In this document: in pieces, positions 52,862 to 63,088 of the stretch | How positions within the stretch are numbered: the stretch's first letter is position 1 | How the letters are laid out: every line of letters begins with the position of its first letter | Source of the DNA: Streptomyces sp. CoH27 | GTDB lineage: Bacteria > Actinomycetota > Actinomycetes > Streptomycetales > Streptomycetaceae | NCBI RefSeq assembly: GCF_020181035.1 | Contig: NZ_JAIQYY010000016.1 | Location: forward strand, 1-64,000 | Reading direction: 5' to 3' | Length of the DNA: 64,000 bases | The notes under the pieces: generated by a model | The model's database searches: none | Told to the model about the DNA's origin: nothing | What the model saw: only the letters and a program-made list of their open reading frames with translations | Program-made: the position numbers and the translations under genes

Positions 52862-53992
52862 GTGTCCGCCGAGAGCACCCCGGAGCCCGTCATACCCGAG
52901 CCGGCGGGGACAGCCCCCCGCCCAGGCCGCGGGCGCCGCCGCAAGGCCCCCGGCAAGGGCCGCAAGGCGCTGCGCGTGGCGGCCTGGACCGCGGCGGGCG
53001 TGGTCGTCCTGGGCGGCACCGGCGCCGCATACGTGTACTTCAAGCTCAACGGCAACATCCACAGCGTCGACATCAACCAGGCCCTCGGCGCCGACCGGCC
53101 CACGAAGATCGACAACGGCTCCCAGAACATCCTGGTCCTCGGCTCGGACAGCCGCTCCGGCTCCAACAAGAAGCTCGGCGGCGGCACCGACGACGGCAGT
53201 GCCCGCTCGGACACGGCGATGATCGTCCACGTCTACGAGGGCCACAAGAAGGCCAGTGTGGTCTCCATCCCCCGGGACACCCTGGTCGACCGCCCCGCGT
53301 GCACCGACACGAGCGGCACCACGCACCCCGCCGCGTCCGGCTCGATGTTCAACGAGGCCTACTCCACCAGCGGCGCGGCCTGTGCCGTGAAGACCGTCGA
53401 GTCCCTCACCGGCATCCGCATGGATCACTATCTGGAGGTCGACTTCCAGGGCTTCCAGAAGCTCATCGACGACCTCGGCGGCGTCCCGGTCACCACGACC
53501 AGGAACATCGACGACCCGCAGAGCCACCTGACCCTCCGGGCCGGCACCCACACCCTCGACGGCGAGCAGGCCCTCGGTCTGGTCCGCACCCGGCACGGCG
53601 TCGGCGACGGCTCCGACCTGGGCCGCATCCAGCTCCAGCAGGCCTTCGTCAAGGCCCTGATCAACCAGGTCGAGCACGTCGGTGTGTTCAGCAACCCCAA
53701 GAAGCTGTACGACCTGGCCGACACCGCCACCAAGGCCGTCACCACCGACTCCGACCTGGGCTCGGTCAACTCCCTCATCGACTTCGCCAACGGCCTCAAG
53801 GGCATCGGCCCGAAGAACATGAGCATGATCACGATGCCGGTCCAGTACGACCCGGCCGACCCCAACCGAGTGATCATGGAACCCGCCAAGGCCCACCTGG
53901 TGTGGAACGCCCTCAAGAACGACCAGCAGATCCCGAAGTCGGCCACGACGGGTACGGCCACGGGTGAAGCCAAGGGCGTCGTGACCAGCTGA
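52862..53992 (+). CDS. LytR-CpsA-Psr (LCP) family cell-wall ligase
   Basis: 376 residues. Basic cytoplasmic N-terminus, one membrane helix (about 40-60; AAWTAAGVVVLGGTGAAYVY), then the extracytoplasmic LCP domain: NILVLGSDSRSG, SDTAMIVHVYEGHKKASVVS, IPRDTLVDRP and LGRIQLQQAFVKALINQV. LCP enzymes attach anionic glycopolymers to peptidoglycan. GTG 52862 with TAGGAG upstream. Between rho and rpmE, as in the Streptomyces gene order, with hairpins on both sides (CCCCC-GGTTTT-GGGGG near 54026). Confidence 0.94.
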   Translation: MSAESTPEPVIPEPAGTAPRPGRGRRRKAPGKGRKALRVAAWTAAGVVVLGGTGAAYVYFKLNGNIHSVDINQALGADRPTKIDNGSQNILVLGSDSRSGSNKKLGGGTDDGSARSDTAMIVHVYEGHKKASVVSIPRDTLVDRPACTDTSGTTHPAASGSMFNEAYSTSGAACAVKTVESLTGIRMDHYLEVDFQGFQKLIDDLGGVPVTTTRNIDDPQSHLTLRAGTHTLDGEQALGLVRTRHGVGDGSDLGRIQLQQAFVKALINQVEHVGVFSNPKKLYDLADTATKAVTTDSDLGSVNSLIDFANGLKGIGPKNMSMITMPVQYDPADPNRVIMEPAKAHLVWNALKNDQQIPKSATTGTATGEAKGVVTS

Positions 53993-54132
53993 GGCTCCTC
54001 GGGGAATAGGCGACAGCGGCCCCCGGTTTTGGGGGATGGCCCCAGTCCTGGCAGACTGGTACGTCGGCTCCGGTTCACGCTCCCGCACCCCGCGGCGGCG
54101 ACCCGGCGCCCTCCCGAAACCTAGGAGACACC

Positions 54133-54354
54133 TTGAAGCGCGAGATCCACCCCGAGTACGTCGAGACGCAGGTCAGCTGCACCTGTGGCGCGTCGTTCAC
54201 CACCCGTAGCACGATCACGAGCGGCACCATCCGCGCCGAGGTCTGCTCCGAGTGCCACCCGTTCTACACGGGCAAGCAGAAGATCCTCGACACCGGTGGC
54301 CGTGTGGCCCGCTTCGAGGCCCGCTTCGGCAAGGCTGCCGGCTCCAAGAAGTAG
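54133..54354 (+). CDS. rpmE: 50S ribosomal protein L31, zinc-binding form
   Basis: 73 residues. Contains the C+ zinc ligands SCTCGASF and VCSECHPFYTG, so this is the zinc-containing L31 and not the zinc-free paralogue. TTG start 54133, TAGGAG upstream. Has its own promoter region after the LCP gene and a strong terminator. Confidence 0.97.
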   Translation: MKREIHPEYVETQVSCTCGASFTTRSTITSGTIRAEVCSECHPFYTGKQKILDTGGRVARFEARFGKAAGSKK

Positions 54355-54368
54355 CGAGCCCCATTTCG

Positions 54369-54418
54369 CCGGTCCACGGCCACACCCCGACCGGGGTGTG
54401 CCCGGGACCGGCGTTTTT
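54369..54418 (+). terminator. rpmE terminator
   Basis: Nested hairpin: CCGGTCC...GGACCGG outer stem around CACACCCC/GGGGTGTG inner stem, followed by CGTTTTTGG. Intrinsic terminator with U-tract. Confidence 0.9.
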
Positions 54419-54460
54419 GGTCGCCCGCCCTTCCCTTCACCGCAGTACAGGAGCCGAAAG

Positions 54461-55537
<1,077 letters not shown>

Positions 55538-55577
55538 AGGCACACAGGCACCACCCAGTACGACACGGAGGACTCGC

Positions 55578-56423
55578 GTGAACCTGCTGCTCGCGGAGGT
55601 GGCCCAGGCCACCCAGCGGCTGGCCGACGCCGGCGTGCCCTCGCCGCGCAACGACGCGGAGGAGCTGGCCGCGTTCGTGCACGGGGTGAAGCGCGGCCAG
55701 CTGCACTCCGTGAAGGACGCCGACTTCGACGCCCGGTACTGGGAGGTCATCGCCCGGCGCGAGCAGCGCGAGCCGCTCCAGCACATCACCGGGCGGGCCT
55801 ACTTCCGGTATCTGGAACTCCAGGTCGGGCCCGGGGTGTTCGTGCCGCGTCCGGAGACCGAGTCCGTGGTCGGGTGGGCCATAGACGCCGTGCGCGCCAT
55901 GGACGTCGTCGAGCCGTGCATCGTCGACCTGTGCACCGGCTCCGGCGCCATCGCGCTCGCCCTCGCCCAGGAGGTGCCGCGTTCCCGGGTGCACGCCGTG
56001 GAGCTGTCCGAGGACGCCCTGGTGTGGACCCGCAAGAACATGGCGGGGTCGAGGGTGGACCTGCGGCAGGGGAACGCCCTGGACGCCTTCCCCGACCTCG
56101 ACGGCCAGGTCGACCTGGTGATCTCCAACCCGCCGTACATCCCGCTCACGGAGTGGGAGTACGTCGCCCCCGAGGCCCGTGACTACGACCCGGAGCTGGC
56201 CCTGTTCTCCGGTGAGGACGGCCTCGACCTGATCCGTGGCATCGAGCGCACCGCACACCGGCTGCTCCGCCCGGGCGGGGTCGTCGTCATCGAGCACGCC
56301 GACACCCAGGGCGGCCAGGTGCCGTGGATCTTCACCGAGGAGCGGGGCTGGGCCGACGCGGCCGACCACCCCGACCTCAACAACCGCCCCCGGTTCGCGA
56401 CCGCCCGCAAGGCGTTGCCGTGA
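55578..56423 (+). CDS. prmC: Release factor glutamine methyltransferase
   Basis: 281 residues. N-terminal helical domain (LLLAEVAQATQRLADAGVPS), QHITGRAYFRYLELQVGPGV, a SAM-binding VDLCTGSGAIALALAQ and the catalytic NPPY in VISNPPYIPL. Methylates the GGQ glutamine of RF1/RF2. GTG 55578, CGGAGG upstream. Same operon as prfA. Confidence 0.97.
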   Translation: MNLLLAEVAQATQRLADAGVPSPRNDAEELAAFVHGVKRGQLHSVKDADFDARYWEVIARREQREPLQHITGRAYFRYLELQVGPGVFVPRPETESVVGWAIDAVRAMDVVEPCIVDLCTGSGAIALALAQEVPRSRVHAVELSEDALVWTRKNMAGSRVDLRQGNALDAFPDLDGQVDLVISNPPYIPLTEWEYVAPEARDYDPELALFSGEDGLDLIRGIERTAHRLLRPGGVVVIEHADTQGGQVPWIFTEERGWADAADHPDLNNRPRFATARKALP

Positions 56424-56491
56424 CCACCCCGACGGCAGTGATTTCTGAAGTCCCGCATTTCGTGTACTTCGTGTACGAGGAGGCCCGCTAG

Positions 56492-57139
56492 ATGGCACGG
56501 CGATACGACACCAACGACGCGACCGACCGCGTGACGGGTCTGCGTGAGGCCGCGTCCGCCATCCGCCGGGGCGAGCTGGTGGTGCTGCCGACCGACACGG
56601 TGTACGGCATCGGCGCCGACGCCTTCTCCTCGGAGGCCGTCGGTGACCTGCTGGAGGCAAAGGGCCGGGGCCGCAACATGCCCAGCCCTGTCCTCATCGG
56701 CTCCCCGAACACCCTGCACGGCCTGGTCACGGACTTCTCCGAGCTGGCCTGGGAGCTGGTCGACGCGTTCTGGCCGGGCGCCCTGACGCTGGTCGCCAAG
56801 CACCAGCCGTCCCTCCAGTGGGACCTGGGCGACACGCGCGGCACGGTGGCCGTCCGGATGCCCCTCCACCCCGTCGCGATCGAACTGCTCACCGAGGTCG
56901 GTCCGATGGCCGTGTCCTCGGCGAACCTCACCGGGCACCCGGCGCCGGAGGACTGCGACGCCGCCCAGGAGATGCTCGGCGACTCCGTCTCCGTCTACCT
57001 CGACGGCGGCCCGACCCCCGGCATCGTGCCGTCGTCCATCGTGGACGTCACCCGTGACGTGCCCGTGCTGCTGCGCGAGGGCGCGATCTCGGCGGAGGAG
57101 CTGCGGAAGGTCGTACCTGACCTTGAGGTGGCGAATTGA
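56492..57139 (+). CDS. Threonylcarbamoyl-AMP synthase (Sua5/YrdC/TsaC family)
   Basis: 215 residues. YrdC fold: VLPTDTVYGIGADAFSSEAV, KGRGRNMPSPVLIG, FWPGALTLVAK, TVAVRMPLHPVA and MAVSSANLTGHPAP. Makes threonylcarbamoyl-adenylate for the t6A37 tRNA modification. Single-domain (YrdC only, no Sua5 C-domain). ATG 56492 with GAGGAGG upstream. TTGA overlap with the next gene. Confidence 0.94.
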   Translation: MARRYDTNDATDRVTGLREAASAIRRGELVVLPTDTVYGIGADAFSSEAVGDLLEAKGRGRNMPSPVLIGSPNTLHGLVTDFSELAWELVDAFWPGALTLVAKHQPSLQWDLGDTRGTVAVRMPLHPVAIELLTEVGPMAVSSANLTGHPAPEDCDAAQEMLGDSVSVYLDGGPTPGIVPSSIVDVTRDVPVLLREGAISAEELRKVVPDLEVAN

Positions 57140-57822
57140 CGGCCCCTGAGGCGGGGCGTGGCATAGGCATCGGGGAGCGTGTCGAGCGCATCGCCGAAGA
57201 GACGACGACCTTCGGCTTTCCGCGCGACACCTTCCGCATCCTCCACGTCAGCACCGGCAACGTGTGCCGCTCGCCCATCACCGAGCGGCTGACCCGCCAT
57301 TTCGTCGCGGAGCGGCTCGGTGTGCTCGGCGGCGGGCTGATCGTGGAGAGCGCGGGCACCTGGGGCCACGAGGGCGCGCCGATGGAGACCAACGCGGAGA
57401 CGGTCCTGGCCGAGTTCGGCGCGGATGCCTCCGGCTTTTTCGGCCGGGAGCTTCTTGACGAGCACGTCATCATGGCCGACCTGGTCCTGACCGCCACCCG
57501 CGACCACCGCGCCCAGGTGATTTCGATGGGTCACTCGGCGGGCCTGCGCACCTTCACCCTGAAGGAGTTCACCCGCCTGGTCCGCGCCATAGACCCCACG
57601 ACCCTCCCCCCGCTGGAGGACGGCGTGGTGATGCGTGCCCGCGCCCTGGTCCGTGCGGCCGCCGCTCTACGCGGGTGGCTTCTGGCCCCGACGGTGGAGG
57701 CGGACGAGGTGTACGACCCGTACGGGGCTCCGCTGACGTTCTTCCGGTCGGTGGGGGACGAGATACATCAGGCGTTGGATCCCGTGGTGACTGCGCTGAC
57801 GGGTGTGGCTGCGCGGGCCTGA
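57136..57822 (+). CDS. Low-molecular-weight phosphotyrosine phosphatase-like protein lacking the nucleophilic cysteine
   Basis: 228 residues, longer than LMW-PTPs (about 160). The signature reads HVSTGNVCRSPITERL: Ser39 occupies the position of the nucleophilic cysteine of C-x5-R, while Cys44, Arg45 and Ser46 remain. Acidic DPY near the end (EVYDPYGAPL) is present. N-terminal 30-residue and C-terminal 50-residue extensions are unusual. Predicted catalytically dead for the normal mechanism, perhaps a phosphate-binding scaffold. TTG start 57136 overlaps the upstream stop (TTGA). Its last 13 codons begin a 150-bp tandem duplication. Confidence 0.85.
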   Translation: MTAPEAGRGIGIGERVERIAEETTTFGFPRDTFRILHVSTGNVCRSPITERLTRHFVAERLGVLGGGLIVESAGTWGHEGAPMETNAETVLAEFGADASGFFGRELLDEHVIMADLVLTATRDHRAQVISMGHSAGLRTFTLKEFTRLVRAIDPTTLPPLEDGVVMRARALVRAAAALRGWLLAPTVEADEVYDPYGAPLTFFRSVGDEIHQALDPVVTALTGVAARA

Positions 57823-58080
57823 TGTGCTGCGGGCCGGTCTGGGCTGCCGGTCGGAGGCCGGCGCAGCGGCTCGATGCCGGGAGGCCCGCCAGGGCCGAGC
57901 GAGCGCGAGAGGCGCGTCAAGGATCGGGCTCCCGTGGTGACTGCGCTGACGGGTGTGGCTGCGCGGGCTTGATGTGCTGCGGGCCGGTCTGGGTCGCCGG
58001 TCGGAGGCCGGCGCAGCGGCTCGATGCCGGGAGGCCCGCCAGGGCCGAGCGAGCGCGAGAGGCGCGTCGGGGATGGGGCT
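57781..58080. repeat. 150-bp direct tandem duplication
   Basis: 57781-57930 is repeated at 57931-58080 with about eight differences. The first copy covers the last 13 codons and stop of the phosphatase-like gene plus 108 intergenic bases. The second repeats the same coding tail with stop in a silent position. The unit contains several GC-rich inverted motifs (GCCGGTCGGAGGCCGGC, GGGAGGCCCGCC). It fills most of the 390-base gap before glyA. Confidence 0.95.
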
Positions 58081-58170
58081 CAGCCACGGCGGAGTCGCAG
58101 TCGGCGTCACGGCAGTACCTCCCGCGTTGTGTCGCGTCCCGGCTACCGGGCGTCCCGCACATCGCGGGCC

Positions 58171-58176
58171 TACATT
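58171..58176 (+). promoter_or_regulatory. Probable -10 box of glyA-like gene
   Basis: TACATT at 58171-58176, about 37 bases before ATG 58213, gives a short leader of about 29 bases. It lies just outside the 150-bp duplication. The -35 is not clear. Confidence 0.45.
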
Positions 58177-58212
58177 GGGGTTACGTCACCGTCGACCGCC
58201 CGGGAGCCCGCC

Positions 58213-59454
58213 ATGTCGGTCACGCATCCCCTTGAGACCGACGTCCTGCGGGAACAGGACCCCGAGCTGGCCGAGATCCTTCTCGGTGAGCTGCGCCGGC
58301 AGTCGACCTCGCTCCAGCTGATCGCCGCCGAGAACTTCACCTCGCCCGCCGTGCTGGCCGCGCTCGGCTCGGCGCTCGCCAACAAGTACGCCGAGGGGTA
58401 TCCCGGCGCCCGGCATCACGGCGGCTGCGAACTGGTCGACGTCGCCGAGCGGCTCGCCGTGGAGCGGGCCAAGGCGCTGTTCGGCGCCGCGCACGCGAAC
58501 GTCCAGGCCCACTCCGGCTCCTCGGCCGTCCTGGCCGCCTACGCCGCCCTGCTGCGCCCCGGCGACACCGTCCTCGCCCTCGGCCTGCACTACGGCGGCC
58601 ACCTCACCCACGGCTCGCCCGCGAACTTCTCCGGCCGCTGGTTCGACTTCGTGGGCTACGGCGTCGACGCGGAGACCGGGCTCATGGATCACGACCAGGT
58701 ACGACATCTGGCGCGTAATCACCGGCCGAAGGCGATCGTGTGCGGCTCCATCGCCTACCCCCGCCACATCGACTACGCCTTCTTCCGCGAGGTCGCCGAC
58801 GAGGTCGGGGCCTATCTGATCGCCGACGCCGCGCATCCGATCGGCCTGGTCGCCGGGGGAGCGGCGCCCAACCCGGTGCCGTACGCCGATGTCGTGTGCG
58901 CGACCACCCACAAGGTGCTGCGCGGGCCGCGCGGCGGGATGATCCTGTGCGGTTCTCCCGAGCTGGCCGAGCGGATCGACCGCGCTGTGTTTCCGTTCAC
59001 ACAGGGCGGCGCCCAGATGCACACCATCGCCGCCAAGGCCGTCGCGTTCGGCGAGGCGGCAACACCGGCGTTCGCCGTGTACGCCCATCAGGTGGTCGCC
59101 AATGCGCGGGCGCTGGCGGCGCTGCTGGAGGCGGAGGGGTTCGTCGTCACCACCGGCGGCACCGACACCCATCTGATCACCGTCGATCCCGCCCCGCTCG
59201 GCGTGGACGGCCGCACCGCGCGCGGCCGGCTCGCCGCCGCCGGGATCGTGCTGGACTGCTGTGTGCTGCCGCACGGCGACGCTCGCGGCCTGCGCCTGGG
59301 TACGGCCGCCGTGACCACGCAGGGCATGGGAGAGGCGGAGATGCGGCGGATCGCGGCTCTGCTCGCGGCGGTGCTGCGGGGCGAGACCGACCCGGCCGGG
59401 GCGCGGGACGACGTGCGCGATCTCACCGTCGGTTTTCCGCCTTATCCGGGCTGA
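58213..59454 (+). CDS. Serine hydroxymethyltransferase (GlyA-type paralogue)
   Basis: 413 residues. PLP fold type I: ENFTSPAVLAALGSALANKY, HSGSSAVLAAYAALLRPGDT, DAAHPIGLVAGG and the PLP lysine in TTHKVLRGPRGGMI, with VLPHGDARGLRLGTAAVTTQ at the end. Active-site residues appear intact. It interconverts serine and glycine with tetrahydrofolate. Sequence details such as THKVLR for THKTLR and a compact length suggest a second copy beside the main glyA. ATG 58213. Confidence 0.92.
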   Translation: MSVTHPLETDVLREQDPELAEILLGELRRQSTSLQLIAAENFTSPAVLAALGSALANKYAEGYPGARHHGGCELVDVAERLAVERAKALFGAAHANVQAHSGSSAVLAAYAALLRPGDTVLALGLHYGGHLTHGSPANFSGRWFDFVGYGVDAETGLMDHDQVRHLARNHRPKAIVCGSIAYPRHIDYAFFREVADEVGAYLIADAAHPIGLVAGGAAPNPVPYADVVCATTHKVLRGPRGGMILCGSPELAERIDRAVFPFTQGGAQMHTIAAKAVAFGEAATPAFAVYAHQVVANARALAALLEAEGFVVTTGGTDTHLITVDPAPLGVDGRTARGRLAAAGIVLDCCVLPHGDARGLRLGTAAVTTQGMGEAEMRRIAALLAAVLRGETDPAGARDDVRDLTVGFPPYPG

Positions 59455-59605
59455 ACGGGGGCAGGCGCCGTCCCGTAGACCTCAATGTGGCCCGTGGTGC
59501 ACAGCCACACATGCAACCATCGTGGCTACCCGGAAGTCCCCATCCATATACGTCCATCGCTAGGGTGTGGGGCTGTGATGGCCAGCGAGACCTGTGGGGA
59601 AGCCT

Positions 59606-60946
59606 GTGCGTGAATACCTGCTGACGCTCTGCGTCACGGCCGCGGTGACGTACCTGCTGACAGGGCCGGTGCGGAAGTTCGCGATCGTGGCCGGGGCGAT
59701 GCCGGAGATCCGGGCCCGTGACGTGCACCGGGAACCCACTCCGCGCCTCGGCGGTATCGCCATGTTCTTCGGCCTGTGCGCGGGCCTGCTGGTCGCGGAC
59801 CACCTGACCAACCTCAACGAGGTCTTCACGAAGTCGAACGAGCCCCGGGCCCTGCTCTCCGGCGCGGCCCTGATCTGGCTGATCGGCGTCCTGGACGACA
59901 AGTTCGAGATCGACGCGCTGATCAAGCTGGGCGGCCAGATGATCGCCGCGGGCGTGATGGTCATGCAGGGTCTGACGATCCTGTGGCTGCCCGTCCCCGG
60001 CGTCGGCAACGTGGCGCTGACCCAATGGCAGGGCACCCTGCTGACCGTCGCCCTGGTCGTCATCACGATCAACGCCGTGAACTTCGTCGACGGCCTCGAC
60101 GGCCTCGCGGCCGGCATGGTCTGCATCGCGGCGGGCGCGTTCTTCCTGTACGCCTACCGGATCTGGTATTCGTACGGCATCGAGGCCGCCGCCCCGGCGA
60201 CGCTCTTCGCGGCCATCCTGATGGGCATGTGCCTGGGCTTCCTGCCGCACAACATGCACCCCGCGCGGATCTTCATGGGCGACTCGGGCTCGATGCTGAT
60301 CGGTCTGGTGCTGGCGGCGGGCGCGATCTCCATCACGGGACAGATGGACCCGGACGCGCTGGGCCTGTACGTGGGTTCCGAGCGGGCCGCGGTGCACGCG
60401 ACGGTCCCGGTCTACATCCCTCTCCTCCTCCCGCTGACGATCATCGCCGTACCGGCCGCGGACCTGGTGCTGGCCATCGTCCGCCGCACCTGGCGCGGCC
60501 AGTCGCCGTTCGCCGCCGACCGCGGCCATCTCCACCACCGGCTGCTGGAGATCGGCCACTCGCACAGCCGGGCCGTGCTGATCATGTACTTCTGGTCGGC
60601 CCTGATCGCCTTCGGCGCCCTCGCGTACTCGGTGAACTCTGCGTCGATGTGGATCGTGCTCGGAGTGGTGTTCCTCAGCACGGTCGGCCTGGTCCTGCTG
60701 CTGCTCCCGCGCTTCACCCCGCGCGTCCCGGTCTGGGCGCAGGCCTTCGTGCCGCCGCGCTACCGCCGGCGCCGCCGGAAGGCCGCCGCCGAGGCGGCCA
60801 TGGCTCAGGCGAGCGTGGCGCAGGCGGCGGAGGCGCCCTGTGGGGCGGAGGAAACCGAGGGACGGGCGCGGATCACGGCCGGTGTCTCAGGCGTCAACGG
60901 GGCGACCGCCATTGGCGCTCGTTCGCGTTTTGTTGATCGTCATTGA
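59606..60946 (+). CDS. Undecaprenyl-phosphate sugar-1-phosphate transferase (WecA/TagO family)
   Basis: 446 residues, about eleven membrane helices. Family motifs: DVHREPTPRLGGIAMF, LIGVLDDKFEIDALIKLGGQ, NFVDGLDGLAAGM, FMGDSGSML and the HIHH-like loop RGHLHHRLLEIGHS. Transfers a sugar phosphate to undecaprenyl phosphate at the inner face of the membrane, the first step of teichoic-acid or linker synthesis. GTG 59606 chosen (GGGGAAG upstream). GTG 59594 is in frame. A TAGGGT box at 59561 suggests its own promoter. Basic, Ala-rich C-terminus. Confidence 0.94.
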   Translation: MREYLLTLCVTAAVTYLLTGPVRKFAIVAGAMPEIRARDVHREPTPRLGGIAMFFGLCAGLLVADHLTNLNEVFTKSNEPRALLSGAALIWLIGVLDDKFEIDALIKLGGQMIAAGVMVMQGLTILWLPVPGVGNVALTQWQGTLLTVALVVITINAVNFVDGLDGLAAGMVCIAAGAFFLYAYRIWYSYGIEAAAPATLFAAILMGMCLGFLPHNMHPARIFMGDSGSMLIGLVLAAGAISITGQMDPDALGLYVGSERAAVHATVPVYIPLLLPLTIIAVPAADLVLAIVRRTWRGQSPFAADRGHLHHRLLEIGHSHSRAVLIMYFWSALIAFGALAYSVNSASMWIVLGVVFLSTVGLVLLLLPRFTPRVPVWAQAFVPPRYRRRRRKAAAEAAMAQASVAQAAEAPCGAEETEGRARITAGVSGVNGATAIGARSRFVDRH

Positions 60947-61250
60947 GACGCTCAAGGTAAGAATCAGACGAGAGCATTGCCAACTCGTGGGGGAGCAAAG
61001 TCCCCTAATACCAGACAAGTGGGCGCGGTTTTTGCACAGACGCGCACTGTCACTCTCATGTGTGACGGCAAGCACACCTATCGAGTAAAGACCTCATCAA
61101 ATAGTTTGTGATACGGTTCACGAGAACCCCGGATAGGGCCGAAGGACCGTAGTGCGACGGTCCATCGGTGTGAGGTCTCGATCACTCAGCCCGGGACTAC
61201 GCTCGTCCATGACGACACCCTGCCCCCCTTGTGAAAGCGGAGTTGCCGCC
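60947..61250 (+). promoter_or_regulatory. Promoter region of the atp operon
   Basis: 304 bases without a gene, clearly lower in G+C than the surroundings (AT-rich around 61080-61115), as expected for a strong promoter region. TTTGTGATACGGTT near 61105-61118 contains an extended -10 TGNGATACG-like element. I see no perfect -35 and no clear operator. Confidence 0.5.
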
Positions 61251-61688
61251 ATGCCGTCCAATGACGCCCGGAACCTTCTGCGGATCGCTGTGCCCACAGC
61301 GGTCGCAGGTGCGATCGCCGTCGCCGTGAGCGCCGCGGTCGCGGGGGGCAAGGGTGCGCTCGGCGCGGCCGTCGGCACGGTCCTGGCCATTCTGTTCATG
61401 GGAATCGGCCTCTACGTGCTCCAGTGGACGGCAAAAACGCTCCCGCAGCTGTTCCAGATGATGGGCCTGTTGCTCTATGTGGCCCAGCTGCTGCTCCTCC
61501 TGATCTTCGTCGCTGTTTTCAAGGACACCTCTCTCTTCAATCCGAGGACGTTCGCCGCGTCGCTCGTCGTCGCGACCGTCGTATGGATGGCCGCGCAGGC
61601 TCGTGCGCACATGAAGGCCAAGATCTTCTACGTCGACCCGGACTCCGCGAAGAGTGAGAAGCCCGAGAAGACAGGGCCGAAGCCGTGA
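61251..61688 (+). CDS. atpI: ATP synthase assembly/auxiliary protein AtpI-like
   Basis: 145 residues with four hydrophobic helices (about 10-30, 38-58, 66-90, 100-118) and a short basic, Lys/Glu-rich C-terminus. Position directly before atpB and topology match AtpI (UncI), which aids c-ring assembly. ATG 61251 with GGAG eight bases upstream. Earlier in-frame ATGs lack ribosome sites. Confidence 0.85.
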   Translation: MPSNDARNLLRIAVPTAVAGAIAVAVSAAVAGGKGALGAAVGTVLAILFMGIGLYVLQWTAKTLPQLFQMMGLLLYVAQLLLLLIFVAVFKDTSLFNPRTFAASLVVATVVWMAAQARAHMKAKIFYVDPDSAKSEKPEKTGPKP

Positions 61689-61913
61689 GGAGTAGGGGCG
61701 GGATAAAGGCTTGTGAGATCTCCTGCTATCGTCCGGTGCCAACTGCGGCATCGCGGGCGCGGGCACCTGAGCTGACGCCTGCTCAATGGCGAGGCTCGAA
61801 GCCCCCCAGCCGCCCCCACATCCGTAACACCAGTCCGGTGCCGATCCGCGGCCCTGTGCCGCGCCGACACAACGAGGTTGCCGTACCTATGCGTCACGCC
61901 GAAGGAGCCCGTG

Positions 61914-62732
61914 GTGAGTGCTGACCAGACCCAGCTCGCCTTTGACTGGAGTTGTCGGATCATGTCCGACAACGGGTGTGGCTTCCCGGCCCCGGGCCTG
62001 AACTCGTTCCTGTTCAAGCCGCTCTTCACCGTCGGGGGCTTCGAGTTCAACAAGGTGATGCTGCTCGCGCTCGTCACCACGCTGCTCGTCATCACCTTCT
62101 TCTCGGCCGCGTTCGGCAAGGCCAAGGTCGTCCCGGGCAAGCTCCAGATGATCGGCGAGGCCGGCTACGACTTCGTGCGCCGCGGCATCGTGTACGAGAC
62201 CCTCGGCAAGCGCGAGGGCGAGAAGTGGGTGCCGCTCATGGTCTCCCTCTTCTTCTTCGTCTGGATCATGAACATCTGGTCCGTGATCCCGCTGGCGCAG
62301 TTCCCGGTGTCCTCGGTCATCGCCTTCCCGATGGTCCTGGCCGCGATCGTCTACATCACCTGGGTCGCGCTCACCTTCAAGAAGCACGGCTTCGTCGGCT
62401 TCTTCAAGAACGTCACGGGCTACGACAAGTCGCTCGGCGCGGTGCTGCCCCTCGTCATGGTCATCGAGTTCTTCTCGAACCTGCTGGTCCGCCCGTTCAC
62501 GCACGCGGTGCGACTCTTCGCCAACATGTTCGCCGGTCACCTGATGCTGGTCATGTTCACCGTGGCCTCCTGGTACCTGCTGAACAGCTGGCTGGTCGTG
62601 GGCGCCGGCGTCTCCTTCGTGATGACGATGGCCATGATCCTCTTCGAGCTCTTCGTCCAGGCCGTCCAGGCGTACGTCTTCGTGCTGCTGGCCTGCTCCT
62701 ACATTCAGGGCGCTCTCGCCGAGCACCACTGA
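61914..62732 (+). CDS. atpB: ATP synthase F0 subunit a
   Basis: 272 residues, five to six membrane helices. The essential arginine of the proton path lies in NLLVRPFTHAVRLFANMFAG, followed by LFELFVQAVQAYVFVLLACS. GTG 61914 with GAAGGAG six bases upstream (GTG 61911 also possible). 225 bp leader after atpI could hold an internal promoter. Confidence 0.97.
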   Translation: MSADQTQLAFDWSCRIMSDNGCGFPAPGLNSFLFKPLFTVGGFEFNKVMLLALVTTLLVITFFSAAFGKAKVVPGKLQMIGEAGYDFVRRGIVYETLGKREGEKWVPLMVSLFFFVWIMNIWSVIPLAQFPVSSVIAFPMVLAAIVYITWVALTFKKHGFVGFFKNVTGYDKSLGAVLPLVMVIEFFSNLLVRPFTHAVRLFANMFAGHLMLVMFTVASWYLLNSWLVVGAGVSFVMTMAMILFELFVQAVQAYVFVLLACSYIQGALAEHH

Positions 62733-62809
62733 GCCGAACCACCCGCCCCAAATCCCAGTCGTCCGGTGGCCAACCCCCACCGGTCCGTAAAAGAGAAGGA
62801 AGAAACGGC

Positions 62810-63049
62810 ATGTCCGCTGCCATCGACCTCGCCGCCGGCGTCTCCGGTTCCCTCGGTTCCATCGGCTACGGCCTCGCGGCCATCGGCCCCGGCATCGGCG
62901 TCGGCATCATCTTCGGTAACGGCACCCAGGCCCTCGCCCGCCAGCCCGAGGCCGCCGGTCTGATCCGCGCCAACCAGATCCTGGGCTTCGCCTTCTGTGA
63001 GGCGCTCGCCCTCATCGGCATCGTTATGCCGTTCGTGTTCGGTCGGTAA
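62810..63049 (+). CDS. atpE: ATP synthase F0 subunit c
   Basis: 79 residues, two-helix hairpin. Polar loop ARQPEAAG, proton-carrying glutamate in GFAFCEALALIGIVMPF (near residue 64). ATG 62810, AGAAGGAAG upstream. High expression is expected from the strong ribosome site; c subunits are needed in many copies. Confidence 0.98.
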   Translation: MSAAIDLAAGVSGSLGSIGYGLAAIGPGIGVGIIFGNGTQALARQPEAAGLIRANQILGFAFCEALALIGIVMPFVFGR

Positions 63050-63088
63050 TCAAACCCCCACCGACACGTTTCGACGAAAGGCACTGAT

